From Conus ventricosus (Eukaryota; Mollusca; Gastropoda; Neogastropoda; Conidae): 64,000 bases of DNA. The stretch covers positions 97,831,543 through 97,895,542 of the forward strand of contig CM031602.1 of the NCBI GenBank assembly GCA_018398815.1. The letters are read 5' to 3'. The notes under the pieces are model-generated. The model searched no databases and was not told the DNA's origin. It saw only the letters and a list, made by a program, of their open reading frames with translations. A program made the position numbers and the translations under genes. This document shows, piece after piece, positions 45,555 through 58,084 of the stretch; the stretch's first letter is position 1; each line of letters begins with the position of its first letter.

Positions 45555-46410
45555 ATGTCGCGCGGGCCAGAAGAATCGGGAGTTACATTAGCGCCTGTGA
45601 GGTGTATAACTTTAGAATTAAAAGACCTTGCGGACGTTGCAGACTTTGAACAGAACGGTGAGACAGGCGCTTTGTATGGTTTTGAGTACACTAAAGATGG
45701 TGATTATAAACGCAAAGAGGTTGGCGACAGCAAAAAGTTTCCTAAACTAGAACAACTACGCAATCTAGAAGCAAATAATGTTGGTCAGTATGAATATAAA
45801 ATAGTTCGAAAACCTGACCTCAATGGCACTTGGAACCATATTTAGAATGGGACATAAAATTTGAATTCATAAGCCTATTTACATTTTTTAGCCGTCAAAA
45901 AAGTTTCAGAAAGCATTCAACTCTGGCCCTTTACATGTAAGTCTTATGCCAGAGGACAATAGTCGGAAAGAGATTGAAATAACGCCGTATGGGAATAAAC
46001 AGTACATCCTCCACAGAAGAGAAACGGTTTTAAAGGACGCTTCTACAAATTTACAGTTCATTCCACAAATGAAATTAGGAGACACGTTCACAATGATATT
46101 TGAAATTTCTGTCTTAAAAGATGTGGCGAGGAATGGAGCTGTGGGTGTCAGTGACGTCCTTTTAAAAGGAATTCTAATTAGCTGGCAAAACTTAGACGTT
46201 GACCGTCTTAAAGTTACCATCATCGTTCTTCACAATGGTGAGGATATTAAGACCATAACAACAAGCAACAAAATCAATATTAGTCTAAATAGAAACAATC
46301 TTACAGAACTGAATTGGATTAATATTACACATTTAGGCCTCATAGGGTTTTATTATACTGAACAAGTTTTGACGGAGAGTATGATAAAAATAATAACTGG
46401 ATTAGATTAA
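45555..46410 (+). pseudogene. Element A copy of a 285-codon uncharacterised protein, one or two breaks
   Basis: Starts MSRGPEESGVTLAPVRCITL at 45555 and continues to about 45840 (RKPDLNGTW). There a frame change is needed before the second half, which runs from FNSGPLHVSLMPEDNSRKEI to IKIITGLD and TAA at 46408-46410. Strand-rich segments such as LGDTFTMIFEISVLKD and VTIIVLHNGEDIKTITTSNK suggest a beta fold. It lies between the FVTITTQD gene and the ATPase on the same strand, as in element B. A minor virion protein is one possibility. No motif defines it. Confidence 0.65.
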
Positions 46411-46426
46411 ATTATGTTATAAAACT

Positions 46427-47063
46427 ATGGAGCAGACAACTTTGGTGTCAATGCCGATGTTAAACTTTATGATAAAATCCCCTCATTGTTCAATGATTTG
46501 TGGGCAGACTGGCTGTGGAAAAACAATATTTGTCCTCGACCTATTACAAACAGTTTATCGTTTATAATTTTAATCATATAGTAATTTTCTGCCCAACACT
46601 TAAATGGAACAAAGCATATAATGATAGAAGGTTTATATGGGCGGATGATAACATATATTTAATTGATCCCAGCAATAAGCTGAGTGAGTGTTTAGAACAC
46701 TTTTATAAATTGTTTGAGGGAACGCAGACGCTATTTATTATAGATGACTGTTCGTCAGAAAGAGACATAGTTAAAAAGAGAAACACTTTGTCAAAACTGG
46801 CTTTCAGTGGAAGACATGCTGGGATAAGTGTGTGGATTTTATGTCAAAAATATAACTCCGTTTTAAAAGACTTTAGAGAACAATTAAAGACTATAGTTTT
46901 ATTTCACATGAAAGACAGAGACGCATTTGATGAATGTATGCGCGAAAATGATGTTATTGAAAATGATCAGGAAAAACACAGGATTAAGCAAAAACTAAAA
47001 TCTGAAAAATTTAGTAAATTAGTATTGAAAACGGATAATCCTACACAGTATGTTTGTTTGTAG
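46427..47063 (+). pseudogene. A32-like packaging ATPase of element A, one frameshift
   Basis: A start at 46427 is in frame with the Walker A motif ICGQTGCGKT (about 46493-46522). A frame break follows near 46560. The second frame contains VIFCPTLKWNKAYNDRRFIW, the Walker B strand TLFIIDDCS and ISVWILCQKYNSVLKDFREQ (sensor region), ending NPTQYVCL and TAG at 47061-47063. At about 212 residues it fits the FtsK/HerA-related ATPases that pump DNA into capsids in Polintons and related viruses. The stop is 40 bp from the terminal palindrome, and the gene's 3' end is part of the terminal repeat. Confidence 0.88.
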
Positions 47064-47102
47064 ATAATCGTTATTTTTTTGGTTATTGAAATCTTACTTG
47101 TC

Positions 47103-47190
47103 AGAGAACTAATAAACACAGGGTCTAGAGTCAACCGTCCCGAAACTAGTTGAGGGCGGTTGGGCTAGACCCCGTGTTTATTAGTTCTCT
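47103..47190. repeat. Right terminal palindrome of element A (88 bp)
   Basis: AGAGAACTAATAAACAC pairs with its complement at the outer end. After one A-C mismatch, eight more pairs follow. AACCG and CCC then pair with GGG and CGGTT around the loop GAAACTAGTTGA. Read from outside inward it matches the left palindrome, in the same arm order. Confidence 0.92.
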
Positions 47191-47194
47191 TGGG

Positions 47195-47507
47195 GACTTC
47201 CTTCATGTTGGCGACGTAAGCCAAGGGGGAGATAAGACATGACAGATCCGGGTTGATCCGCTGGTCTGATCCACGGTGATCTCCCCTGCCCACCATCCCT
47301 GTCCTGTCGCTGATCCCTGACCACCGCATTCCGCGTGCTGGTCATTCGTTGAACAGGGACTGATCACACGGGGCCGAGGAGATGGTGGACGTGGGCTGTG
47401 CTCAGCTAGAGACGCCAGCACTTGGCGACCTTCGGTACACGCTGTCCCCAGCACCAGGAACAAGTCATGTGGCTTGTACACAAACAAGTGAAAGAGATTC
47501 AATCAAC

Positions 47508-47604
<97 letters not shown>

Positions 47605-49619
47605 GTACATAGTCTGACTCCGCACCTAGCAGTAGAAGGGGCAAGGATAGTTCCAGGAATAGAATGATAACAAATAAAGAAAAAAAAAATAAAGAAATCC
47701 CAAAACCCCGCCTGTTTCTTCCCCTTTATTTCCTTTTCAAATGTTCGGTTTTTCGCCTTATCGGGAATCTGCAATCGAAAAAAAAAGCTATGATTAGTAA
47801 AATGGTTTGGGGCCCCAAGGGTGTGATATTATTAAAATTTTTATAATAATTTATTAAATTTATATATATATTTATATTTTTATAATAAACAACAAACTAA
47901 AAAATTTCCCAAAGGATAAGTACCGGCACCGTTTCCGAAATTTTACGGCATTGGTGTTGAATGCGCAAGAAATTGAATTATAAAAAACTGCTTTTAGTCT
48001 TAGTTTGAAGAAATTGGGAGATCGCATTCATCCCTGCAGTGGCGATGATTTGCCTACAACGTATGTGCTTGGTGGTGGAGGGGGAAAAAAAAAAATAAAT
48101 CTTCTCAAAAATGAGCCTTCAGCAAGCTTTTATTCCCAAAGGGGGGACATCCCCCAATAGGGGGGGAAACTCACAACATAAACCTGGTATATCCCGATTT
48201 TTCGAAACTTGGTGGTTTTCCTCGTGGCAAAAAGTGGTAATTTGATCCTCTCCCTTTTCTTTTTTAAGAAGAAGCAACCCCAGAAAAGGAATATTATATA
48301 AAATATAATATATTTTTTATAAAATTTATATAAATTTATTTATATTTTATTTATATTATTTTAAAAATTTTTTAAAATGAAGTGTAAAATCACTAAAGCT
48401 TGTTTCAGGATAGTCTCTTCCCAGGATGACTTTTTTGGGCAGCCCAAGGGTTTTTTATGGCGTGGGGGCCCCTGATTTTAGCACTTTTTTTAAAATTTTT
48501 TTAACAAATGTTGCTCCCCAAGGGGTTAGCTTTTTAGTTTTTTTAAGGACGTTTTTTACTGTTTTTTTAAATATATATATATATATATATATAATATATT
48601 TTTAAAAATTATAATATATATATATTTAATATATAAAGAAAAGTGACCGAAGTTTTAGTCGTGTTATGCTTAGTAGCGTTCATGCTTATTTTAGTCCCTT
48701 GGGGGCAAGGGCCGGATAAAAAAAAAGGGCTGTTTTTTGCTTATCTTTTCCCTTGGAAAAAAAGTTTAACATCATCATCATATCTTCAATCCTCCCCTCT
48801 CTCTCCTTCTCTCTCTTTTCCCCTCTCTCCTTCTCTCTCTCTCTTCTCTCTGTCTGTCTCCTGTCCTCTCTCTCTTCCCTTACTTGTTTTTTTCTCAAAT
48901 CGTCAACTCTCTCCCCCCTACCCCATCTCTCCAACACATGTGTGTGTGTGTTGTGTGTGTGTGGTGGTGTGTGTGGTGTTGGGGTTTGTGTGTGTGTGTT
49001 GTGGTGTGATGAGACGACATCCCGGGGGTTGACCCAGGCTTATTCAACCCAACCTCTGTAATCCACTGGGTTCCCCCCACGTTTATCTCTCTCTCCCCCC
49101 CCAGGTGTGTTCCCCACCCCCGCGACTTGGAAACCCGGGGAAAAACCGGCAGCCAGTAGTTTGCCGGGAACCCCAGAATGGGGGCGGCAGGAAAACACGC
49201 CCCCCCTTTTTAAAGACCCCGGTTTATAAAGACCAAATCCTTCCCCTGTCAATTGACGTTTGCCCGTTGTTTTCATCCAAACAGTAAAACCTTGGCATTC
49301 ACCCTGTACAACAACACTTGTTCCTTCCTCCCGCCTCGGCATGGGGTCCTCCTCGCTTCATCGCAGGGCATCAGGGGCTGCCACCACCACGACCACGGAA
49401 CGGGAAACCAAAACATGTGCAGGAGCAGGCCCCCCAAAGACCCATTTTTGGAGGCGCGGTTGAGGGCGGGGGAAAACTCGGGAGGCAGTGCAGGGAGGGT
49501 CTCCTCTCGGTTCTTCCGTCCCGCCCTGTGGCCCAAAGTGACGTAAATAAACCCAGCAGGTCCGTGACGTCACGTGCACCCCCGCCAACAGGGTAAGGCG
49601 GTTATGATGGGACAGGGCA
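47195..49619. other. Intergenic: CT microsatellite, AT-rich and low-quality sequence
   Basis: A CT microsatellite runs from about 47512 to 47600. An AT-rich tract with TA runs lies at about 47830-47880 and again at 48290-48640. A CT/TTCT-rich stretch is at 48790-48890. Homopolymer lengths look unreliable. No gene was recognised. Confidence 0.6.
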
Positions 49620-49835
49620 TGTGAGAAAAGACAGAAACAGTTCACCCCCCGGGTGTAACATCAGAACGGGGCGAGAGACAAACAGAAACAAACTATTTAC
49701 CCCCCGGAGTGTAACATCAGAAAGGCATGAGGAGACAAGAAAAAAACAATTTACCCCCCGGGTGTAAACAGAAAAAGGGATGAGGAGACAAAAAAAAACA
49801 AACCATTTACCGCCCCAGTGTAACATCAGTTTGGT
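49620..49835 (+). repeat. About 60-bp repeat, 4 copies
   Basis: Units share TTTACCCCCCGGGTGTAACA and GAGACAAACAGAAACAAAC, with many small length differences. The repeat adjoins the G-rich array. Confidence 0.75.
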
Positions 49836-49849
49836 GGGGAGGGGGGTTT

Positions 49850-52800
49850 CCTCCTCCCGGGCCCCGGGAGGGGGAGAAAGAAAGTAGGGGTGGGGAAAGG
49901 GGTGTGGGGGTTAAGGGTGGGGAAAGGGGGAAGGGGGGTGGTAACGGGGGGGGAAAAGGGAATGTGGGGGGTAACGGGTGGGGAAAGGGAAGGGTGGTGG
50001 TAAGGGGGGGGAAAGGAAGGGTGGGGTAAGGGGGGGGAAAGGGAATTTGGGGTGGAAAGGGTGGGGAAAAGGGGAAATTTTTGGTGGAAAAGGGGGGGGA
50101 AAGGGAAGTGTGGTGGTAACGGGGGGGGAAGGGAAGTGTGGGGGAAACGGGGGGGGAAAAGGGGAAAGGGGTGGTGGTAACGGGGGGGGAAAGGGGAAGG
50201 GGGTGGTAAGGGTGGGAAAGGGGAAGGGTGGGGGTAAGGGTGGGAAAGGAAGGGTGGTGGTAACGGGTGGGGAAAGGGGGAAGGGTGGGGGTAACGGGGG
50301 GGGAAAGATAAGGGGGGTGGTAAGGGGGGGGAAAGGGAAGGGTGGTGGTAAGGGGGGGAAGGGGGGAAGGGGGGGGGGAAACGGGGGGGGAAAAGGGGGA
50401 GGGTGGTGGTAAGGGGGGGGAAAGGGGGGGGTGGGGGTAACGGTGGGGAAAGGGGGGTGGTGGTAATGGGGGGGGGAAAGGGGGGGGGGTGGTAATAGGG
50501 GGGGAAGGGGGGGTGGTTAATAGGGGGGAAAAGGGGGGTGGTGGTAAGGGTGGGAAAGGGAGGGGTATTAAATAGTGGGGAAAGGGATTTTGGTGTAATG
50601 TAAAAAATTTTTTAATAGGGGGGGAAGGGAGGGGTGGTCGTAATGGGGGGGAAAGGGGGGGGTGGTGGAAAACGTGGGGGGAAGGGAGGGTGGTGGTAAC
50701 GTGGGGGGAAAGGGGAAGGGGTGATGGTAACGTGGGGGAAAGGAAGGGTGGGGGTAAGGGGGGGGAAAGGGAGGGTGGTGGAAACGTGTGGGAAGGGGGG
50801 GAGGGGTGGTGTAAGTGGGGGGAAAAGGGAGGGTGGTGGTAACGGGTGGGGAAAGGGGGGGGGTGGATGTAATAGGGGGGGAAAGGGGGGGGTGGTGGTA
50901 ATGGGGGGGAAGGGGGGGGTGGTGGTAACGGGGGGGAAAAAGGGAGGGGGGTGGCAACGGTGGGGAAAAAGGGGGGGGGGTGGTAAAAGGGGGGGGAAAG
51001 GGATGGTGGTAACGGGGGGGGAAAAGGGGGGGGTGGGGGTTTTAAGGGTGGGGAAAGGGGGGGGTGGGGGGTAATAGGGGGGGAAAGGGGAGGGGGGGTG
51101 GTAATAGGGGGGAAAAAGGGAGGGTGGTGGAAGGGGGGGGAAAAAAGGGAGGGGTGGTGCAAGGGTGGGGAAAAGGGGAGGGGGGGTGGTTAGGGGGGGA
51201 AAAGGGGGGGGGGGGGGAATAGGGGGGGGAAAGGGAGGGGGTGGTAATAGGGGGGAAAGGGGGGGTGGGGGGTAAGGGGGAAAAAGGGGAGGGTGGGGGT
51301 TGGTGGGGAAAGGGGGGGGGTGGTAATAGGGGGGGGAAAGGGGGGGGTGGTTAATAGGTGGGGAAAGGGAGGGGTGGGTTAAGGGGGGGGAAAGGGGAGG
51401 GGGGGTTTAATAGGTGGGGAAAGGGGGGGGGGGTAATGGGGGAAAGGGGGGGGTGGGGTAATGGGTGGGAAAGGGGGGGGTGGGGGTAACGGGGGGGAAA
51501 AAGGGAGGGTGTGGTAATGGGGGGGGGGAAAAGGGAGGGGGGGTGGAAATAGGGGGGGAAAAGGAGGGGGGGTAATGGGTGGGGAAAAAGGGGGGGGTGG
51601 GGGTAAGGGGGGGGAAAGGGGGGGGTGTGGAAAGGGGGGGAAAAGGGGAGGGGTGGGGGAAAACGGGGGGAAAGGGGAGGGTTGGAACGGGGGGGGGAAA
51701 AGGGGGGGGTGGGGGTAATAGGGGGGAAAAGGGGGGGTGGGTAATAGGTGGGGAAAGGGGGGGTGGTGAATAGGGGGGAAAAAGGGAGGGGTGGTGGAAA
51801 TAGGTGGGGAAAGGGGGGTGGTGGTAACGGGGGGAAAGGGGGGGGTGGGGGTAATAGGGGGGGAAAGGGAGGGGGGGTGGTAACGGGGGGGAAAGGGGGG
51901 GGTGGTGGAACGGGGGGGGGAAAGGGAGGGGGGGTGGTAACGGGGGGGGGAAAGGGGAAGGGGGGGTGGTAATGGGTGGGGAAAGGGGGGTGGGTGGTAA
52001 TGGGTGGGGAAAAGGGGGGGGGGTGGAAGGGTGGGGAAAGGGAGGGGTGGGGGAAAAGGGGGGGGAAAGGGGGGGGTGGGGGAAACGGGGGGGGGAAAGG
52101 GGAGGGGGGGGTGGAAATAGGGGGGGAAAGGGGAAGGGGGTGGTAAATAGGTGGGGAAAGGGAGGGGTGGGGGTAAGGGTGGGGAAAGGGGGGGGGTGGG
52201 GGTAATGGGTGGGGAAGGGGGGGGTGGTGTAACGGGTGGGGGAAAAGGGGTGGGGGTAATGGGTGGGGAAAGGGAGGGGGGGGGTAATAGGGGGGGAAAG
52301 GGAGGGGGTTTAAACGGGGGGGGGAAAGGGGAGGGTGGTGGTTAGGGGGGAAAGGGGGGGGTGGGGGTAAGGGTGGGGAAAGGGAAGGGGGGTGGAAAAG
52401 GGGTTTGGGGAAAAGGGGGGGTGGTGGAAAAAGGGGGGGGAAAAGGGGAGGGTGGGGAATAGGGGGGGAAAAGGGGGGGTGGGGTAAGGGGTGGGAAAGG
52501 AGGGTGGGGGTTAACGGGTTGGGGAAAAGGGGGGGGGTGGTGGTAAGGTGGGGAAAGGGGGGGGGGTGGTAATAGGTGGGGAAAGGGGAGGGGTGGTGGT
52601 AACGTGGGGGAAAAGGGAGGGGTGGTGGAAATAGGGGGGGGAAGGGAGGGTGGTGGTTAAGGGGTGGGGAAAGGGGGGGGGTGGTAAAGGTGGGGAAGGG
52701 GGGGTGGTGGTTAGGGTGGGAAAGGGAGGGGTGGGGGTAATAGGTGGGAAAGGGAGGGTGGTGGTAATAGGTGGGGGAAAGGGGAGGGTGGTGGGTAATG

Positions 52801-52965
52801 GGTGGGAAAGGGGGGGTGGGGTAATGGGTGGGAAGGAGGGGGTGGTAAGGGGGGGGAAAGGGGGGGGGTGGTGGAAAAAGGGTTGGGGAAAAAAGGGGGG
52901 TGGGGGTAATGGGGGGAAAGGGAGGGTGGTGGTAACTGGGGGGGAAAGGGAGGGGTGGGGGGTTT
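49850..52965 (+). repeat. G-rich tandem array, about 3.1 kb, unit about 28-32 bp
   Basis: The unit is approximately GGTGGTGGTAAYGGGTGGGG plus AAAGGGGG, repeated roughly 100 times. The + strand is almost free of C apart from the occasional AACG. Lengths of G runs vary from unit to unit in a way typical of homopolymer sequencing error. Long ORFs on both strands here (Gly-rich on +, Pro-rich on -) are artefacts. Confidence 0.92.
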
Positions 52966-55900
52966 AAAATGCCCGATGAGTGCCGAAGTAGGGGGAGAAA
53001 TGTGAAATCGTGGAAGCATTTCTGCTTACCCTGTTCTTAAATCTGAAACGAATATCTACGCACCCAGATTTTTCAAAAAAGAAAGAAAAAAATAAGCTTA
53101 AAAGTGAACAAAAAACTTATGAAAAAGGACGGGTGAAGATGCAGAGGGGAGAGGGAGGTGAAAAAGCGGGACGGACGGCGACGGACAGTTTTGTAGACAG
53201 GAAGACGGTAAGTGGACAGACAGACTGAAAAAAAAAAAATCAAACGTTTTCACACCCCACACACACCACACCCCACACACACACCACAACCCCACACCAC
53301 AAGAGAACGGGCACAGGTCGTGGGACTCAAGGTCTGACCGTGGGTCTAAAAAACAGATGTGACACTCTGTGTTTTGTCCAAATCTTTCCTTTTTCCCTTT
53401 CTTTTTACTTTTTTTGCCCCTTTTTCCCCTTCTTTGTTTTTCTTTGTCCTTCTTTGTTTACTTTCTTTGTCCCCCTTTTGTTTTCTTTTTTTGCCCTTTC
53501 CTTTTGTTTATCTTTTTTGTTTTCTTCCCTTTTTTTTCCCTCTACCCCTGCCATTTTCCCCTCATTTCGAGCAGACGTGGTGTACTTTTAAGGCCTAAAC
53601 CGTACCTAAAAAATGTCTTCTAAATAAAATCGATACGATGATGACATAAAATGACGATGATGCACTGTCGCTTTTCTTCTTCTTCTTCTTTTTTTCTTCT
53701 TTTTCTTTTTTCTTTTTTTTTTTCTTTTTTTTCTTTCTTTTTTTTTCTTTTTTTTTCTTTTCTTTCTTTACTTTTTTTTTTTTTTTTTGGTTGCCCTATG
53801 CCCCTTTTCATATTCCCGAACCGAGGATACGGGTTGCTCTACGGTTGATCAGAAAACTGAGGTGATCCCCGAAACGCTTTTTGTGGTAGGGGGATTTTGC
53901 CCCCTGTGGCCCCCGTCTCATTTCTGGAGCCGCTAAACTCGCCTACCTATGAGTTTATAGAAGACGGCAAGGGCCAAAAAAATCACAGAGATATGTTTTG
54001 ATGGGACGAACCATTTCCACCCAGCAATTTCCCCGTAAATCTTTTGAAAGGGAGCAAAGCGCCCCTAATAGAATAGTCTCGATCGTTAGCATGAAACTGA
54101 TCGAACTGGGCAACGCTAAAACCACTGACCTTACGAGTCGGTACTAATACCCGGTCTGTCGGGGGCATGGGTTTTTTGTCCATTTCCTTCACGTGCAGGG
54201 CCTTCAAACCCCCAATGTTCCGACCATTTTCCGTGGGGACACTTCTCCCCCCTTTGTGTTCGAGGCTGACCACCAGCCTTGGTGACGGGTCACAACCCCC
54301 CGGGGTCTTACGGCGCCCTACGCCGGGCCCTCTAGTCTTCCACTTCGCATCGTCAACGCAACAAGCTGCCTTCACCGCGCGGTTGGTGCACGGCTCGCGC
54401 CGCTGGGGGTGGGGGGCGGTGGGCGGCGGGCCGGAGAACTCCTACGATGACGGGCCCTCACCGCCCCGGGCCCCCCGGGAAAGAACCAGGTTTTTCGTCC
54501 GAGGGGGCGGGGCCAAATCTGCCCATGGGAGTCTCTGCAGTTCTCTGGCTTCATGGCTGGGGATCTGAACTGGGGGGGCGTGAGGGGGAGGGCCTGTGGG
54601 TGCAGCACAAATGGATGTCCAAGGCTTTCTTAAGGAGTCGGTATTTTTTACCTGGGCAATTAGATTTTTTTATTGTGTCTGAAAATTGTTCCCCGTTTCT
54701 TTTGTCGGCCTCAAGGTTCAAGCCCGGTGGTTCCAAACAGAAGATTTAAAAACAAAGGAATGGGACATTTTTTGGCGGAAGCTGGCGCAAAGTAGGGTCA
54801 CGGTTGAGTGCAAAGGGCCCGAAAAGTGACGTCAACTGAGGGGAAGGTCATGTATTTTAGATTATGATTTCATCGGGGAAATCCCCCAAAAAAGGGAAAT
54901 GATTTTACAGGGTTTTTTTTTTTTGATCAATTATTAGTTTAGCATTAAACCTGGGTAAATTTATGGTGGCCTAAACGCTTACAGGATTATACAGTGTTTT
55001 ATAGGCAACTCCTAATTTGGCGTGGGCTTTGGGGAGTGGCTTAAGTCCTGGTAGCTTTGGCACGTGGTGGCGTGGTCATGGGGTTGTAGTGTTGAAGCGA
55101 ATGGCGCTGGGTGGAGGGATGGGCGGCCCTTATGTTTGGGATGATGATGATGTGATGTGAGGGTGAGTGACTTTTGATGTATGCTGGGGGGGTCTCTGTG
55201 TTGGGGGGTAGGGTCAGGGGCTGGTTTTAGGGAGTAAAAAATAACGCCCTTTTGGGATGATGGGGATGTCGTGAGGGGGGGCAGGGGTCAGGGCTGGGGT
55301 TTGCGGGCGGGGAAGGAAGACGTTAGGTGACGTGAGCACGTGGGCGTCATTTCAATGTTGGGTTCGTTTAGTTCCAGTTAATGACCAATTGTATTCCCAA
55401 TAGGGTCCCCTGGGGGGTTGGTATTTTTTGGGTGACAAAGTTTATCGCGTTTTGGAATATTTCCGTGACATCCTTTGGGGCGAGGTCAAAGAGTCAGTCT
55501 GTTACTCCACCTTTTGAAAATGCGAGGCAGCAGAATTCTTTATCCCTTAGCTTTAAATCATGCGCAGTGTTATCTCAAAAAAGTAGGGATGGGTTTAGCG
55601 TATATGGACCCGTCCGCACGCAGTGAAACCCCTTCCATGAAACGAAACTGAAAAACTGAAATTTTAACATGCACTCAAGGGGAAAATCTCACACCTGCAA
55701 TTTTTGGGTTTCCCCCTTGGTTTTTTGTTTTTAAAGGGTTTCTGGGATATTTTCGGTAGGGACTGTGACCTGTTATTTTCTTATTTTTAAGTAAAAAGGC
55801 GAGGGGGGGACATGCCCCCGGGTTTTGGGCCCCTTTTTTCCGATATTGTCCAAAATGTTTCTCTTCTTTCAGTCGGGGGGTTTTTACACACAGCTAGGTG

Positions 55901-57089
55901 AAAGTCGCCCCAAAGATTGCGCGGTTTTTTTGTTACTTGTAATAGGTGTGTTGATTTAAGCCTTTGGGGTTATGGCATAGATTGTCAGTTGGGGTTGATG
56001 TCGTCACAAAATTTTCAGTTCTGGGGGTTACCTTTTTTCTTAAAAACTATTTTAAAGTATAAGAACATGGGGCAATGATTTTCCAATATTTGGAATGGGG
56101 TGCGTGTGTCGTGTGTGTGGTTTGGGGCGCGCCGCGTGCGTGCGTGCGAGGTGCGTCCCTCCTTGCGTGTGTTGTAGTGTGTGTGTGTGTGTGGCGCGCT
56201 CGCGTTGTGTGTGGTTTGTGGTGTTGTGTGTGTGGGTGTGTGTGTTTGTGTGTGGTGTGGTGGTTTTGTTGTATATATTTTTGTTTGTATAGCTTTATCT
56301 TATCGTTTATTTAGTTTTTTAAAACAAATTTTTTTGCCGTTATCACATGAGGCATTAAGCGTTAACCCCTTAAAACAAAAATGTAAAGTTCATATCAAAC
56401 GTCTGTATTAAAAGGGAAGGAGTTGGTTTTAACAACGGAATGTTCATATCAAAACGTTTGTTTTAAGAGCAAAGGGAGCTATGTGTTTAAGAAAAGATTA
56501 CGCTTGACGTTTGCGAAAAAATTTTTTTGGTAATTTTTTGGTTATGAAATTTTGTCGATCAAAATTTTTCTTTAGGGGGTCCGTCACGGAGTTTTTTTAG
56601 AAGAATGAAAAGGGCTGCACAGAGAGTCCATCTGTGGCAACAGTTTGTTCACAAAGGGGTGAATTACATGCTGCGGAACATAAATTACCGTCACTGTTTT
56701 GCCCATCGCACATAATACCGCAAAACGCCGCATCAGCATGCGCGCGCGCGCCACACCACACACACACGCACGCTCGCCGTTGCACGCTCGCAGCACGCGC
56801 GTGTACGCACCACGCCAAAAAACACACACACACCACGGCCAACGTCACCGCACGCACGCAAGCACGCACGCAGTCATGGGACGCAGCAACACACCACACA
56901 CGCACCGCACACGCACTCACAAATACACAACCAAACCCCTTTTGGGCACGCTACGCCGCCGCACGCGCACGCACCACGCAGCCGCACGCACTACACCACA
57001 CAACACACACACACCAAAACACACCAAAAAGTAGTATCGAAGTGCGAGCGATATGACTGCATAAAAAAAGGCAAAAGGTTAAACAGACT
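52966..57089. other. Low-quality intergenic DNA, no supported gene
   Basis: Contains T/C-rich tracts at 53380-53560 and 53670-53790, a GT/GTGC-rich tract at 56100-56265 and a CGCA/CA-rich tract at 56735-57025. An open frame at 54375-53983 (- strand) has protein-like stretches (KALHVKEMDKKPMPPTDRVL) but no recognisable family, and the surroundings are noisy. Confidence 0.5.
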
Positions 57090-57225
57090 AAAATTCCACA
57101 ACCCGACTGTAACATTTTTTTACAACCCCGACTGTAACATTCCACAACCCAGATGTAACATTACTACAACCCAACTGTAACTTACCCCAACCCACTGTAA
57201 CATTCCCCAACCCCGACAAAAACCA
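57090..57225 (+). repeat. About 22-bp repeat, 6 copies
   Basis: The core ACAACCCCGACTGTAACATT recurs six times with small changes. Confidence 0.8.
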
Positions 57226-58084
57226 CACACTGTTCCCGAAAAAAGTGCAGGGGTGTGCTCATGTTGTAAGCCTCAGTTTCGATTCATTAAAAATTTGTTT
57301 GTGCTGTATAATTCCGACCGTTTCGTTTGTTCTTGTGTTGTGTGTGTGTGGGGGTGTGTGGTTGTGCGTGTGGGTGTGTGTTGTGTGGTGTTGTATTAAA
57401 ATGGAACTGTTTTGAAAGAGAAAATCAATCGTTTAAAAAATTTAATTTTTTTCATGAAGGATGTCAAATATGTTGTTGCTTAGCTCGTGCACAAAATGAC
57501 TCGTTTCAACCCCGGGAACTTTATGGATGTATGCGTTGTCTGCCAAAAGATGCTGAAAGACTTTCGGACTGTGTCACAGTAAACAACGTCGCAGGTTTAC
57601 CATTGCCGGAATGATCATTCATGAATTTTTTTTTCGAAATGTTACGGACGGTGGGTGCGTTGTTTACTGTCTGACTCCACTTCAAAAATTTGGATGCGTT
57701 TTTAAAATTTTTTTCCACACACACCCAAACCCCCCGAACATGGGAAACCCGGCAACACACAAGTTAATTTCTTTCTTTTATATGTGCAGAACACCCCAGA
57801 CACATATTTCCCTTATATAAAATTTAAAAGGCACAAAACCAATACACGCCACCCCAAAAAAAGGGCATACGACAACACAGGAAGCTTTAACCGTCGCCCC
57901 CCCCAAATGAAAATAAAATTTTTTTCTTTTTGGGGCAGACCTCACGGGGACCGTCAGTAGTGTCCAAAAGCACAGTCCCCACAGCTGGGTGCAAAAGCCC
58001 AAGTCACAGTTCACACGGCAAGCAAGCCCTTCATAATACAGTTCGTGGAGTCCCACAGGGTAATCCCACACAGCAGACAAACCA
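57226..58084. other. Intergenic, no gene seen
   Basis: Includes a GT-rich tract at 57333-57395. No coding signal was recognised. Confidence 0.5.

Larger units (their letters stand above)
30342..47190. mobile_element. Element A: Maverick/Polinton-type (adintovirus-like) element, complete but decayed
   Basis: The ends are inverted copies of one another: a terminal palindrome plus shared subterminal sequence, about 330-370 bp in total. TGGG stands just outside both ends (30338-30341 and 47191-47194), a possible 4-bp target duplication; Polintons usually show 5-6 bp. The set of integrase, protein-primed DNA polymerase B and A32-like ATPase defines this class. Without the Tc1 insertion it is about 15.2 kb, a usual size. 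Nearly every gene has frameshifts or stops, so this copy looks dead, though some breaks may be assembly errors. Genes on the + strand: 33.5-35.1 and 42.4-43.6 and 44.8-47.1 kb. Genes on the - strand: 32.0-33.2, 35.3-42.4 and 43.6-44.8 kb. Confidence 0.9.

Noticed and set aside
49807..51162. 451-codon Pro-rich frame and Gly-rich counterparts
   Set aside because: Translation of the G-rich array and its complement; G-run lengths are unreliable.
53983..54375. 130-codon frame on the - strand with protein-like stretches
   Set aside because: No recognised family and a noisy surrounding sequence. Splice-like signals were seen, but no partner exon could be found, so it is only mentioned in the region note.
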